Assembly (NCBI GenBank): GCA_000226015.1 | Contig: JH154313.1 | Location: 448,232-478,061, forward strand | DNA length: 29,830 nucleotides | Source of the DNA: Mnemiopsis leidyi | Lineage: Eukaryota; Ctenophora; Tentaculata; Lobata; Bolinopsidae | Direction: 5' to 3' | Part shown: piece by piece, positions 20,434 to 29,830 of the stretch | Layout: each line of letters starts with the position of its first letter | Position numbering within the stretch: the first letter of the stretch is position 1 | Notes under the pieces: model-generated | The model's database searches: none | What the model saw: only the letters and a program-made list of their open reading frames with translations | What the model was told of the DNA's origin: nothing | Program-made: the position numbers and the translations under genes

Positions 20434-23199
20434 CTAACTCGTTCTGCAAAATCCGGCCAGATTTTTTACGAAGAAAATCTTTTCGTCGTTTTCAAAAAAG
20501 TATACGACGTTTCTGCGGTATCTCGATGAGAAATATTTCAGATTCCCATTGGAACCAATGGTTGCTATAGACAGACAACATTTTCCCTCTATGTCTGAGT
20601 ATGAACTCCAGTGGCCGAGTCCGTATTTCTTTAGATATTCTTCCGTCAGCTTCTTTCCAGCATTTCTATCACTCCTTTGATAGTTTGAAAATTTATTGTT
20701 TTTCTGCTTAGTGTCCAGACCAGGGGTGTTCCTAATTTCATCCCATTTTTCAGAGAGAGCTAATCCGTCCAAAATAGATTTGCATAAAATAATAGATGTT
20801 TTTTTTCCTGTCAGAACAGGTGTATTCGTCTCAATTTTTTTACAGTTCAGAGGAAGCTTCTCGATGGAGATTGTACCATCAGATACTAGATCTTTCAGCT
20901 CATCATAGCCAAGTTCTTTAAAAGGTATGGTCCTGTACATATTCTCCTTGTATCTAATCTTGAACCTCTGGTTGATATTAGAATTTTGAAGGAACTTGCT
21001 TAATTCTGTTTCCAAGTTATCTAGAGTAAGAATACAGCGACTAAGTCCTTGGCACTTCAAATTGGTGGCTCCGGAAGTCAAAATTTCTATTTTGGTCGCA
21101 ATTGTAGCCAGTTCCAGATCAGATTTCTCACTGTCAGTAATTTCCACTGTCTCAAATCGACTGCCCGGCACAGCGGGTATCTCTTTCTGTCTTTTGATAG
21201 AATGGAAGATTCGTTTATCCTCTGGATCTATCCTCTGATTTACATCATGCTCGTCACAAACTTTTGTAAACGATGCAGTAGTTGAATTGGTGGCCCTTGC
21301 AAAACTTTTCTCAATCCAGTCAAAAACAATATCTTGAGCGTCCTCTTGCTCATCTTCGGAGACATCTTGGAGAATTTCTTGAAGCTCACCAACATCATGA
21401 TCATACGGTATCACTAAAACTGGATTCTGAGTTTTGCTTGACTCAAAGTGATTCCCAATAAGTGGTGTTTTAAGAAGAGAATCTGAGTAGCCCAGGAAAA
21501 TATCAGCACTACTCGGCCTTTCCACTATTTCGTCATCATTTGAGGACTGTTTAAATTCAGGTCCACATCTGTGAGGTGCTACCTCTCCGTTTGTCTGATT
21601 TTTGTCGAGGCAAATTAAATTTGCAAAATTGGTGACTCGTGCAGAAATAACATTCTCAGAATCCTCAGGGTTTCTTGGTCCGATGAATGCTTCGCCTGTC
21701 TGTTGTGACGTTCCAACTGAGTTAAAAGGTGACTCGAGATTGGGATAATTTAATTGCTCCGTGGACTGTGTCAACGTATTACAAGTCAGTAGACCTTCAA
21801 ACCCGAGGGTTACACCGTCACAGGTGTCAGGGTCAGATAAGTCAGGTTTCGGCTTAATTGGTGGCTGCTGCAGATAATTACCCTTGATAGAACAAAAATA
21901 CCTGGAAATCTCTTCATCGTTATTGTCATGAAGTTCATTTTCATTTCTTGTTACTTGAAGATGGGGTCCCAGGTCGTTCCTGAAAAATGATCTTTAGAAA
22001 GAATTACTGATATAACAGCGTTTGGCCAGGTGACTACTGAATAGAAAGTCATGTGCAGAGAAGCTCTCAAATGCAGCAGCAAAACAAATTTGTTATACAC
22101 TACCACAAAAAAGTTTTCTATTCAATTTACTAGGCATAATTTATCATAATCAACTTACTACTAGAGCTATTTATTCTACTTAGATGTAAAAGAAAGAAAC
22201 GTGAATTTATATTGTATTCTAAGGCAACAAATTTTAAAAATCTCACACCATGAACGAGTTCGTTTCGGCTAATATCTCGACAATCAGGCATGCTGGAACT
22301 CTTATTTATAGAGAGGCCGACCAAAGGGAGCTCAAAGATCAAACTTTACCTGCAGATGCCATCCTCAAGCAGAAAGTCCCAAACAAACTGGTAATCAAAT
22401 TTTTCATCTTCACTTTGAAATGGTGGTCTTGGAGGGGACTGGTCAGAATTATATCCCGAATCATTCCTGAAAATAAAAAAGTGAGTATCGACTGGAAGTT
22501 TCAAGTTACTTGAACTAAGTTTCGTGAACAATACTGCAGCAACACCAGCTCCTTCTAGGCAGGGCTGTAAGGGGCAACTGGCCAAGTAAAGAAGGTATCC
22601 TCACAGCCAGTGAGGCGCAAAAATTGCTCGTATCTAGGGGCAGCGCCCAAGTTGGGGGAAAAATATTGCGTTAAGAGAGCAATAGGAAATTCAGATTTTA
22701 AAGCATTTCATTGTTACTACAACTGAAAATATTTGCTCAGATTAAACTATGAGCCTTGCGGCTAGTTAGTGGTTTAATGTTAATCAAAATTTGATAAGAT
22801 AGAGATATGCTCAGCATAGAAATGGCCAGGTACATACTTGAAAATGTACACATTAATACAAAATAAGATGCACGTGCTCCTGGGAATTTTCAAGATGTCG
22901 CCAATTTTTTCCCTAGTTTTAAGTGCACCCTAGTTTCATCTTGGAAGGGGCACTTACCCCTTTTGCACTATTATTGTATTAATACTTTCAACAACTTCTA
23001 TTAATTAAATAATTTGAGAACGATTATGAACGTGTCTGTTCGAAATTACTTCGAGTAAAAAAATTTCCTATGCTAACAATGTACTATTGCAGACTAAGGT
23101 ATCATTGTGCAAGTCGTAGTATCATTCCTACCTCAATCTTTTAGATGGGGGCTCCTCAGGAACCATTTCCTGGATTGACCGTTTTCGGTCCAACGTCAT
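20434..23199 (-). CDS. Gene A: three-exon paralog with NLS, degron exon and unrecognised C-terminal domain (576 aa)
   Basis: Coding exons are 23199-23132, 22466-22350 and 21979-20434 (stop TAG). Both introns are phase 2, with donors GTAGGA and GTAAAG and acceptors ending tttcag. Exon 1 encodes MTLDRKRSIQEMV...SKRLR, alignable with gene C (KRTIKEVV...KRSR). Exon 2 opens NDSGYNSD (residues 24-31, DSGxxS degron-like) and continues into an acidic-aromatic stretch with YQFVWDFL. Exon 3 opens NDLGPH, resembling a decayed copy of the exon-2 start. Residues 63-360 are acidic and low in complexity. The shared domain spans about 364-576: GLALSEKW at 467-474, QRSDR at 496-500, SDIE at 523-526 and FFVK at 564-567. 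Function unknown; nuclear location is inferred from the basic leader. Exon 3 alone is a 515-codon open frame including the stop, so coding status is firm. Confidence 0.83.
21980..22349 (-). other. Gene A intron 2
   Basis: 370 bp, no coding signal. It carries copy 2 of the dispersed repeat (22250-22310). Confidence 0.6.
22250..22310. repeat. Dispersed repeat, copy 2 (gene A intron 2)
   Basis: Homologous to 17672-17733. It is followed by TATAGAGAGGCCGACCAAAGGG, resembling TATGAGAGGCCGATGATAGGG at about 17618-17638 in the same foldback element. Confidence 0.62.
22350..22466 (-). CDS. Gene A exon 2: symmetric 117-nt exon carrying the degron
   Basis: This exon is bounded by attttcag|GAATGA and GCAG|GTAAAG and is 117 nt, flanked by phase-2 introns on both sides. 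Skipping it would join the basic leader in frame to NDLGPH of exon 3, removing DSGYNSD and the acidic-aromatic segment. It encodes 38 whole residues: the degron-like start, a Pro-rich linker (SPPRPP), then EDEKFDYQFVWDFLLEDG, an amphipathic acidic stretch. Whether the exon is alternatively used is inference. Confidence 0.72.
22467..23131 (-). other. Gene A intron 1
   Basis: 665 bp, no coding signal; contains the 22978-23070 repeat. Confidence 0.6.
22978..23070. repeat. Dispersed copy of the 16218-16410 element interior
   Basis: ATTAATACTTTCAA...AAATAATTTGAGAA...GAACGTGTCTGTTCGAAATT..TTCGAGTAAAAAA matches 16262-16360 in the same orientation. The 48-bp terminal inverted repeats of that element are absent here. 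Confidence 0.82.
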
Positions 23200-23779
23200 C
23201 CTAGTGCAATAACAAAAGTTAATAATTTAACTACTAGGCATACGGCAAATAATTCTGAATATCGTAATAGTGGATTTAATTGGATCAGCATTAGTTACAA
23301 TCATTAGAAAAGAACATGTGCAGAAAAACTTTTAGATACCATAACGCTTTAAAACACAGTAAAACAATGATTCACTGGACATGATATAGAATTATATCAC
23401 ATGTTTTCACTTTATAAAGTGTACTCAAAATGTCACATAACTTATTTTTAGTCAATTTGCACAGTTTTTACAACGTACGCCAAAAAATCTATCAGAACAT
23501 CGCCGAAACACAAAGAACGTCTTTTTATAACTGCTAGCACATGTTATGCAACTGTTTTTATTCTTTGCTATATAAGTCCGAAAATACACAGCAGATTTGG
23601 GAAGACTCTAAGAGGGTTTATGAACGTTCTTTATGGATCGTGCTTATATGCCATTTTTAAAACAAACGAAAATTACTGTAACTTGTTCTTTTGACAAATA
23701 CACCTATCAATTCCTTAAAAAATTCTACACAAGCACCTTCAAACTTGTAGAAATATATTTCCAAAGAAACATTTTCTTT
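23200..23779. other. Intergenic region between genes C and A (0.58 kb)
   Basis: Very AT-rich. On the minus strand it has TTATATAGC near 23570 (a weak TATA candidate, about 370 bp before the gene A ATG) and AATAAA at 23562-23557, 218 nt after the gene C stop. A plus-strand open frame overlapping the C stop looks fortuitous. Confidence 0.45.
23557..23562 (-). terminator. Candidate poly(A) signal of gene C
   Basis: AATAAA on the minus strand, 218 nt after the stop codon; hexamer evidence only. Confidence 0.3.
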
Positions 23780-25358
23780 CTATTCAAGCCTACAAAATCC
23801 TTTAAGATTCTTCACAAAGAAAATCTCATCTTTTGCTTCAAAGAAAAATACCGCCTTCCTACAAAACTTTGGGGACAGATACTTTAAGAAACCCTCATTG
23901 TTGAAAATAGCCAGCGTTGTTTCACATTGCCTCTCAATATCAGAATAAGAAGAGTATTTTGTTAAACAGTTGGCTTCAAGAAACTGCATTTCAAGTTTAG
24001 CTCCAGTGTTCCTATCCTTCCTTTGAAAATTCGTAAAGCGATTGTTCTTGCTTTTGCTGTCAAGATCCATGCTCTGGATTTCATCAAACTTTTCAGCCAA
24101 AGCAAGTCCTCGTGAAACAGATTGACAGGAAGCCAAGGATCGTTTGTTTCTTTTCTCCAAGTTTGCGAACTTCCTGCCTCTCTCCTTGTCGAAAGCAACT
24201 TTGAAGAGGGAGATGCATCCCTGGCGGTTCACTAGATCCCTCATGTCAGGCTCCGTTATTTCTAAAAGAGAAACCGTCTTGGAAAATTTCTTGTAGGTCA
24301 ACTTGAATCTTTCTGTAGCATGAACGTTTTGAAGGAACTTACTGAGGTCTTCCTCAAAGTTTTCGGGTGTCAGTTGGCAGTTCATGATTGGGTTGAACTC
24401 TAAATTGGCAACGCCGGCAGAATCTTCCATGTTGCAGATTTTAGGGTCATTTTCTGACTTACATCTTGGCTTCTGACTCTCAGATCGACAATTTATCGAT
24501 TGATGACCATTAAGGTCACCATTTCCTGCAGAAGAAACAAAATTGTCCTTGTATTCAACCTTTAACGCAATTGAGTCATCATTGGATGAAATTGGAGAAT
24601 TGGTAGCTTCTGCAAATGAACTATCAACTGCGTTGATTGTCAAGTTATATTCTTCATAACTGCAACCGATTTCCACAAATGAATCATCATTGCTTGAAAT
24701 GTCCATCATAGCCTGCTCGATTTCATGATCACAAGAATAGAGACTGGCTGATTCGTCAAAAAGATTGGTGGCACCTGCAGATAACAAATCGTTATGATCC
24801 CAGAAATTGTCTGTTCCCGGAACAACTGAGTCACTAAGACGAGTGTTTTTACTTGAGGGCATAATGAATAAATCCTGCTCCTCTTTGTCAGTTAAAGCTT
24901 CTCTTGAATACTCCTGCATACCAATGTAGCCTTTTTGGGGTGATGGAAGATTCGTGCACCCATCACTTGAATAACCTGAATCTCTCCTGAAATAATTTGC
25001 TTATCAAAACCCTTAGGTCTGATGTATCCTGTATGTTACTAGAACTATTGCGATATAAATCGATTTTATAATAATAATTAAAAAAATATATAATAAATAT
25101 AAAAAACTTGATTGGAAATTTATGGTTCCCATCGACCTGCCCAAGAACATCGTGCCCCTAACCATAATTCTAACCCAAGCGTTTTCTGTTGTGGAGCAAG
25201 ACGTCACTGGGGCAAAATCTGTGAGACAGAACGATCTAGGGCACAATGTTCTAGGGCAGGACTCAGGCAACCGAAATTTATGAATCACCTAACCTAGAAC
25301 GCTTGACATCAATACTGTCTTTGGTATCCGTGACCACTTCTTTAATTGTTCTTTTCAT
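23780..25358 (-). CDS. Gene C: two-exon paralog with NLS, DSGxxS degron and unrecognised C-terminal domain (423 aa)
   Basis: Coding exons are 25358-25294 and 24986-23780 (stop TAG at 23780). The donor is AG|GTTAGG, the acceptor tttcag|GAGAGA, and the intron is phase 2. The first exon encodes MKRTIKEVV...VKRSR, a basic leader that looks like a bipartite nuclear signal. The second exon opens RRDSGYSSD (residues 22-30), which matches the beta-TrCP phosphodegron consensus DSG-phi-x-S. Residues 45-210 are acidic and Ser/Asn-rich, apparently disordered. Residues 212-423 form the domain shared with genes A and B, with GLALAEKF at 315-322, QRKDR at 343-347, SDIE at 370-373 and IFFVK at 410-414, near the end. 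No signal peptide or membrane segment is seen. I do not recognise the family; a nuclear, turnover-regulated protein is inference from the leader. The exon join is strongly supported because the spliced N-terminus matches that of gene A. Confidence 0.82.
24987..25293 (-). other. Gene C intron 1
   Basis: 307 bp phase-2 intron, donor GTTAGG, acceptor aattatttcag. No repeat or coding signal. Confidence 0.65.
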
Positions 25359-25743
25359 CCTATGACATAGATCATGTCAATTCCACCCAATTGTGAAAAC
25401 TCAACAAGTTTAATTGATCTTAAAATGTAAAAACTAAAAACATATGAGTGAGGTCAGGAGAATCACACAATTTTGTATTTTCTCTACAATTTGGCAAATT
25501 TGTGCTTCACTGCAGATTTTTTCTAAATATGATCGGAGTTTGGAATATTATGTGCCAAACTGCAATCACTGCCCTAGTTATAGCCCGGTGTTGACTGGGT
25601 GATAGTTCTAGTTATATCCACAAGCCCAGAAGGGTTTTTAACCATAACCTGGTCTCTCCTTAGGAGTTGGTCGGGTTCCTGTTAATATGCCAGATGGGCT
25701 ATTCTTTGGCTTTCCATCTTAGGGGTGCTATGGTGAACATATG

Positions 25744-26264
25744 TGGGCATTATCCAAGAAGCATGACCCTGTACGCGAACTGGTTCGCGTACTGGTTCAT
25801 GTACTAGTTCCGCAATCCTTGAACCAACTGGTTCGGCAATCCCCGAACCAGTACACGAACCAGTCCAGACTAGTTATGATATGATGACAAGTAGGTCACA
25901 GATCGCAGATGCAAATTGCCGAATGAAAGTTGTGACATAACGATTAAGTTAGGGATGTTGTAAATTAGTAAATCACGCACAGACTTGTTCACTTAATAAT
26001 AGACCAATTTCATGCAATAACGATATAGAAAACATAACACATAATTTAATAGTATACAGGGTCAGTCAGAAGGAGGATTTCTTTATATAACACATCTTAC
26101 TTTCCTTCAGCAATTTGCATATTATGCGATATGCGACCTACTTGTTATCATGTCATAACTAGTCCGGACTGGTTCAGGGATTGCCGAACCAGTACGCGAA
26201 CTAGTTTGCGTACTGGTTCATGAACTGGTTCGCGTACTGGTTCAGGCTTCTTGGATACTGCCCA
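25744..26264. mobile_element. Foldback MITE with about 185-bp arms and a candidate 5-bp target duplication
   Basis: Left end TGGGCATTATCCAAGAAGC and right end GCTTCTTGGATACTGCCCA are inverted copies. Arms are about 25744-25930 and 26085-26264, with matches such as GGACTAGTTATGACATGAT. The arms carry short units of the type GAACTGGTTCGCGTAC in both orientations. ATATG flanks both sides (25739-25743 and 26266-26270), a possible target-site duplication. No coding capacity: non-autonomous. Confidence 0.88.
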
Positions 26265-28188
26265 AATATGCCGGATTTTTTTTGAGAACCGGTTCCTTCC
26301 ATTTTTAGTAAATTTGCTGCAATTTTGCCTTTTAAATCTATTGGATCACCATCTTGCATAACTAGCCGTTATAAGCAAGTGAAGTACCATACTTAAATTT
26401 TGAACTCTCAAGAAAGCCCCTGTCACGGGCAGTGGATACATCAAAAAATGTGGATTCATCATAACCCTTACATCTGCCTTAAACGACAGAAATATTGCGA
26501 CACAGAAACACAGCTCCTATTACCCCATTAAGCTAAAACTGAGAAAAGGGTCTACAGCTAATCAAAATGGGGCAAGCAACAGTGAAACAAGAGGAGAAAT
26601 ACTCAAAAAAATGCGTGTTCACTCCTTAGCACACTCGAATATATATAAACAGTCCACCTGACCAAACGTGACCCCAGTCCGGGTAACTTCAATCCAAGAA
26701 AAAAATGCAAGACTCAGCCTCAAGGACCACCTAACAGGACGGTTAGCAAAAATGTGGAACTAAATTCTTGCAGTAACAACTTCGATGACACATCATTATG
26801 ACAGATCTGTCCTTTCTGACATCGCGAATCCACTGGGCTTAACGGTGTAATCTCGTTTAGATGTAAGTTTGTTGTAATAGTCCACAGTGTCATAGGAGAG
26901 TGGAGCGTTGTTCATCATCTTGTTTCGTCCAGGTCAAGACTACATTTTAAAGGTTGTTTGACTGGGAGTTCTTCGATTCTGGTGTGGGGTTTTGGGTATT
27001 CTGATTAGTATTCATATTAATGAATAAGTGTAGGGAGGCTTGGTGGTTTCTTGATTTGAATAATGGCTCGGTTCGTTTGAAGGATTCAAAAATGTGCATC
27101 GTGGCATGTTTTTTGTTAGGTCAGCAATTATAGCAGCTTAATCGAGAGGGTTTTGTGACATTCATTTTTAGCTCATTTTCAGGCAATTATCCACCTTCTA
27201 ACTTTTTGTTTTTTTTAAGTGAACATAGTCCAAATGAATGCATCATTCAGATAAACCATTACCGCAGCATCGAAATGAGGTTATTGAAGATTTTAAGTGT
27301 TTTTTAGGTGTGAAATTTGAGGCTAACCTCGAATTTGTTCATAAAATCACTTCTTTACGGCATCTGAGAATAATTTTTTGAATTTTAAATCAGCAGATAA
27401 TTGCCTAACTGGTGTGATTAAAATTTTTAAAATATAAAGTTGGGACTTAAAATTCCATCTATATGATCTTGCTTAGTTTAATTGAGGGTAATTATTTTGG
27501 GAGCGTTTTATATCATATTGGTATCTCACCACATACTTGACTGAATTGCAATCACTAAAACATCGATTTGTGTCAAATTGAGGGTAATTTTTAATTCTTG
27601 GATGAGATTTTCTTATAAATTACCCTTAAATTGCATATTTGGATGATCTCAAAGCAATATTTCCACTCATGGAATTAACGGTTTCCAATTTTGAGCTCTT
27701 ATTGAGGATAAAACTTGCAACCGACTGAAATAACCGACGGAATTCAAATTTTTAATACCCTCATTTTAAACTCTTGCTGCATGAAAAAGTGACAAAACTT
27801 GATTGGATGGCCAGTTTTTATGTGAACAGACCATTCTAGGGCCAAAAATTGGACTCAAAAATGACATTTCATGTGCTTAAATTGATGATAACCTCAATTA
27901 TTGCACCTAAATTGGACTGTGAGTACAGTAGGAGGATAATTCTTACATTGGTATGAACTATGAACTTTTTTCTAACTATTGCAGTTAATATATGAAGTCC
28001 AAATATGAAACTTGAGCTTCAAATGAGGATAAATATAATGTCATCATTAACAGCAAATGGTTCAAAACGACACAATTATCCTCATAGTGGCCACATTTTG
28101 TTATAAATGTCCAAAATGACTATTGCACAGACATCGGGCACATTGGTAACAACTATTGACATCAAAAAATTTTCTTATTACCCTCACT

Positions 28189-28320
28189 CTTTTCTCCAGC
28201 TGACCATTTAGGTGTGAGCGCACGCCCACGCTGTTACAAGAAAAAATATTGGCCTAGAGTCAGAGTGAGGGTAATTTTGATTTTGAAATTAGTGTTCTTA
28301 ACCTCAAAAGGACCACAAAG
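28189..28320 (+). repeat. 130-bp direct repeat, copy 1
   Basis: Runs from TTTTCTCCAG through CACGCTGTTACAAG, GAGTGAGGGTAA and AACCTCAAAA to CCACAAAG. Aligns over its length with 28532-28660 with small indels. Confidence 0.82.
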
Positions 28321-28531
28321 GTGCACATAGAAAGTAATTGCAGTCAGCAGTCAGTGTAATGCGCAGCGCATCATTTATTTCATCTGTTACGTAATTTAAA
28401 TTACTTTACGTAGGAGCAGGTGGGACACTGGACAGCAGACACGTCCATCTACCCCACCCCCAAAATCCGACCACTTTAAACCATCTACTTTACTTTTTGC
28501 CTTCGGCAAAAAAGTATTAGAGATGGAACAA

Positions 28532-28660
28532 ATTTTCTCCAGATGGACATCTATGGGCGCGTGCCACACGCTGTTGTAAGACAAAATGTCGGCCTGGAGT
28601 AAGAGTGAGGGTAACTTAATTTTCAATTCAGTGATACTTGACCTCAAAACCACCACAAAG
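28532..28660 (+). repeat. 130-bp direct repeat, copy 2
   Basis: TTTTCTCCAG, CACGCTGTTGTAAG, GAGTGAGGGTAA, GACCTCAAAA and CCACAAAG in the same order as copy 1, about 340 bp away. Confidence 0.82.
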
Positions 28661-29529
28661 TTAATAAACAACAATGAGGATCTCTATCTCTTTAAATTTT
28701 GGACTAATTGAGCGTAATCTTAAAAATGTCAATGTCTCTGTCACAACCAAAACGACCAAATTTACCCTCATTTTGGCCTCTATCTGGTGAACACAAGGTC
28801 TAATCTGCTTGAGCTTGGTCACATTTAAAAGATCATGAACGCACAAATTCATTATCCTGATTTTATAAAACCTAAAACCTCCAAAATTAGGATATTCCCG
28901 ATTAAGCTGCTATTGCTGAGGTAGGTTAATGAAAGGTTTACTGAAAATTTGGCACATGTCATTCACTGTACCCAAAGGATTGGATATAAGGGGCTTTACT
29001 TTACCAGCTTAATTAGAATATCAACATCCTTATTGCAGATGGATGCAACCTTGCCAATTGGGACATTCGCCAAACAGCACTGTTTTACGGGTTTGGATAG
29101 CTTTAATTCTATTCTGATGAAAAGGCATACAAAATGCGACTAGAGTGTGTTATATCACAGATGTATTTTTTAATCGTTTTTTATTATATATCTGTTCAAC
29201 TGCACCCAGGCTTTACGAATGTACTGAAGGAGCACTTGGAAGATTCTTCAACTTTTAACAGAAACCCTCCTCATTTAAACCTCAATATTGGTTTCCTAGT
29301 TATTCAGCCTAGTCGACCGAAAAAGATGGAATGATGCCCTGTGACTTGTTCACACACCAGCCATAAAGCAAACCCAAGGATTTAGAGGGGGAGACATAAG
29401 TACCACTAGTCATTTAACTAAACCATCACCGACAGTGCTCAAGACACAAGTGGAGCTGAGGGTGTAGGCTCCATGAAACACAGTTTTTCCAGGAAGGCTC
29501 TGTAGTGTCTTTGCGTTTCCTTGGTAGAA

Positions 29530-29830
29530 GTTTGTACGCTTGTGGCATTCTACAGTGGTCGGGATAGCATACCAAAAGAACTCCACAGAAATTTGTACTA
29601 CACACTCTTTGAATCACACTTATCGTATTGTATATCTGTCTGGGGAGGTGCAGCTAAATATAGAATACAGAGCCTCTGGATTGTACAAAAGCAATGCATA
29701 AGAATTCTCTTCGGCGATAGACAAGCATTTTGTGACAAATTTAACACCTGTGTAAGAACACGTCCTCTCAGCCAACAACTACTTGGGGATAATTTCTACA
29801 TACCTCAACATACTAAGCCATTATTTGAAT
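29530..29830 (+). mobile_element. LINE (jockey/CR1-like) reverse-transcriptase C-terminal fragment
   Basis: From 29569 the plus strand is open to the window edge. It encodes ELHRNLYYTLFESHLSYCIS, then VWGG, then a QKQCIRILFGDRQAF segment and HTKPLFE: the usual C-terminal pattern of non-LTR reverse transcriptases (LYYTLF..HL.YC...WG......QK..IRI). Upstream, CGIL is visible in another frame with an intervening stop, so the copy is frameshifted and probably 5' truncated. A non-autonomous relic cut by the window edge. Confidence 0.82.

Larger units (their letters stand above)
27300..28780. repeat. Region with recurrent TGAGGGTAAT-type motif on both strands
   Basis: TTGAGGGTAATT or close variants occur near 27482, 27578, 27701, 28021, 28263 and 28601 on the plus strand. 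The reverse complements (AATTACCCTCA-type) occur near 27618, 27755, 27891, 28071, 28177 and 28761. Spacing is irregular. The region is otherwise AT-rich and non-coding. Confidence 0.68.
25359..29529. other. Gene-free right flank (4.2 kb)
   Basis: No spliced or unspliced coding potential recognised. It contains the foldback MITE, the motif-rich region and the 130-bp duplication. The gene C promoter should lie near 25360-25700; no clear core element seen. Confidence 0.5.

Noticed and set aside
23633..23887. Plus-strand open frame overlapping the end of gene C
   Set aside because: AT-rich Lys/Phe-dominated translation, antisense to the conserved domain of gene C.
27300..28780. CRISPR-like or telomere-like array
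   Set aside because: The motif is irregularly spaced, on both strands and lacks a repeat-spacer pattern; it is not TTAGGG.

Overview
The window is metazoan genomic DNA, most likely from a marine invertebrate. It is AT-rich, has spliced genes with short GT-AG introns, many small foldback elements, TG/AG microsatellites, and a LINE remnant whose C-terminal reverse-transcriptase reads well. I cannot name the species or phylum. All convincing protein genes lie on the minus strand, so transcription runs from high to low coordinates.

Two things stand out. (1) Positions 25358-18326 hold a tandem array of three paralogous genes, called C, A and B here. They share a C-terminal domain of about 210 residues that I do not recognise. 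C and A have a short first exon encoding a basic nuclear-targeting type leader, joined by a phase-2 intron to an exon that opens with D-S-G-Y-x-S-D. This matches the SCF-beta-TrCP phosphodegron consensus DSG-phi-x-S. B has lost this N-terminus and instead has a lysine-rich C-terminal tail. In A the degron lies in a 117-nt exon with matching phases, so skipping it would keep the frame. (2) Positions 16069-1 hold one very large gene, D. I could link 20 coding exons by splice sites and reading-frame phase into more than 1900 residues, running off the left edge. It encodes an unrecognised, probably nuclear protein: acidic N-terminus with SUMO-interaction-like motifs, several basic clusters, a consensus sumoylation site, a C-x4-C-x10-C-x2-H zinc-knuckle-like motif, a compact helical region, and Gln-rich segments ending in 24 consecutive CAA codons.

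Layout from right to left: 29.83-29.53 kb, LINE fragment on the plus strand; 29.5-25.4 kb, gene-free DNA with a foldback MITE, an imperfect 130-bp direct duplication and a dense cluster of a TGAGGGTAAT-type motif on both strands; 25.36-23.78 kb, gene C; 23.20-20.43 kb, gene A; 19.45-18.33 kb, gene B; 18.3-16.1 kb, two foldback elements and a TG microsatellite containing an 11-base assembly gap; 16.07-0 kb, gene D, whose introns carry tandem repeats and a tRNA-like/SINE-like sequence.

How the genes relate: A, B and C are clearly one family by local duplication. There is no sequence evidence that gene D belongs to it. D is only the downstream same-strand neighbour, although its predicted nuclear and SUMO features would suit a chromatin or transcription role. 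All gene models come from reading splice consensus and frame by eye, without transcript data.
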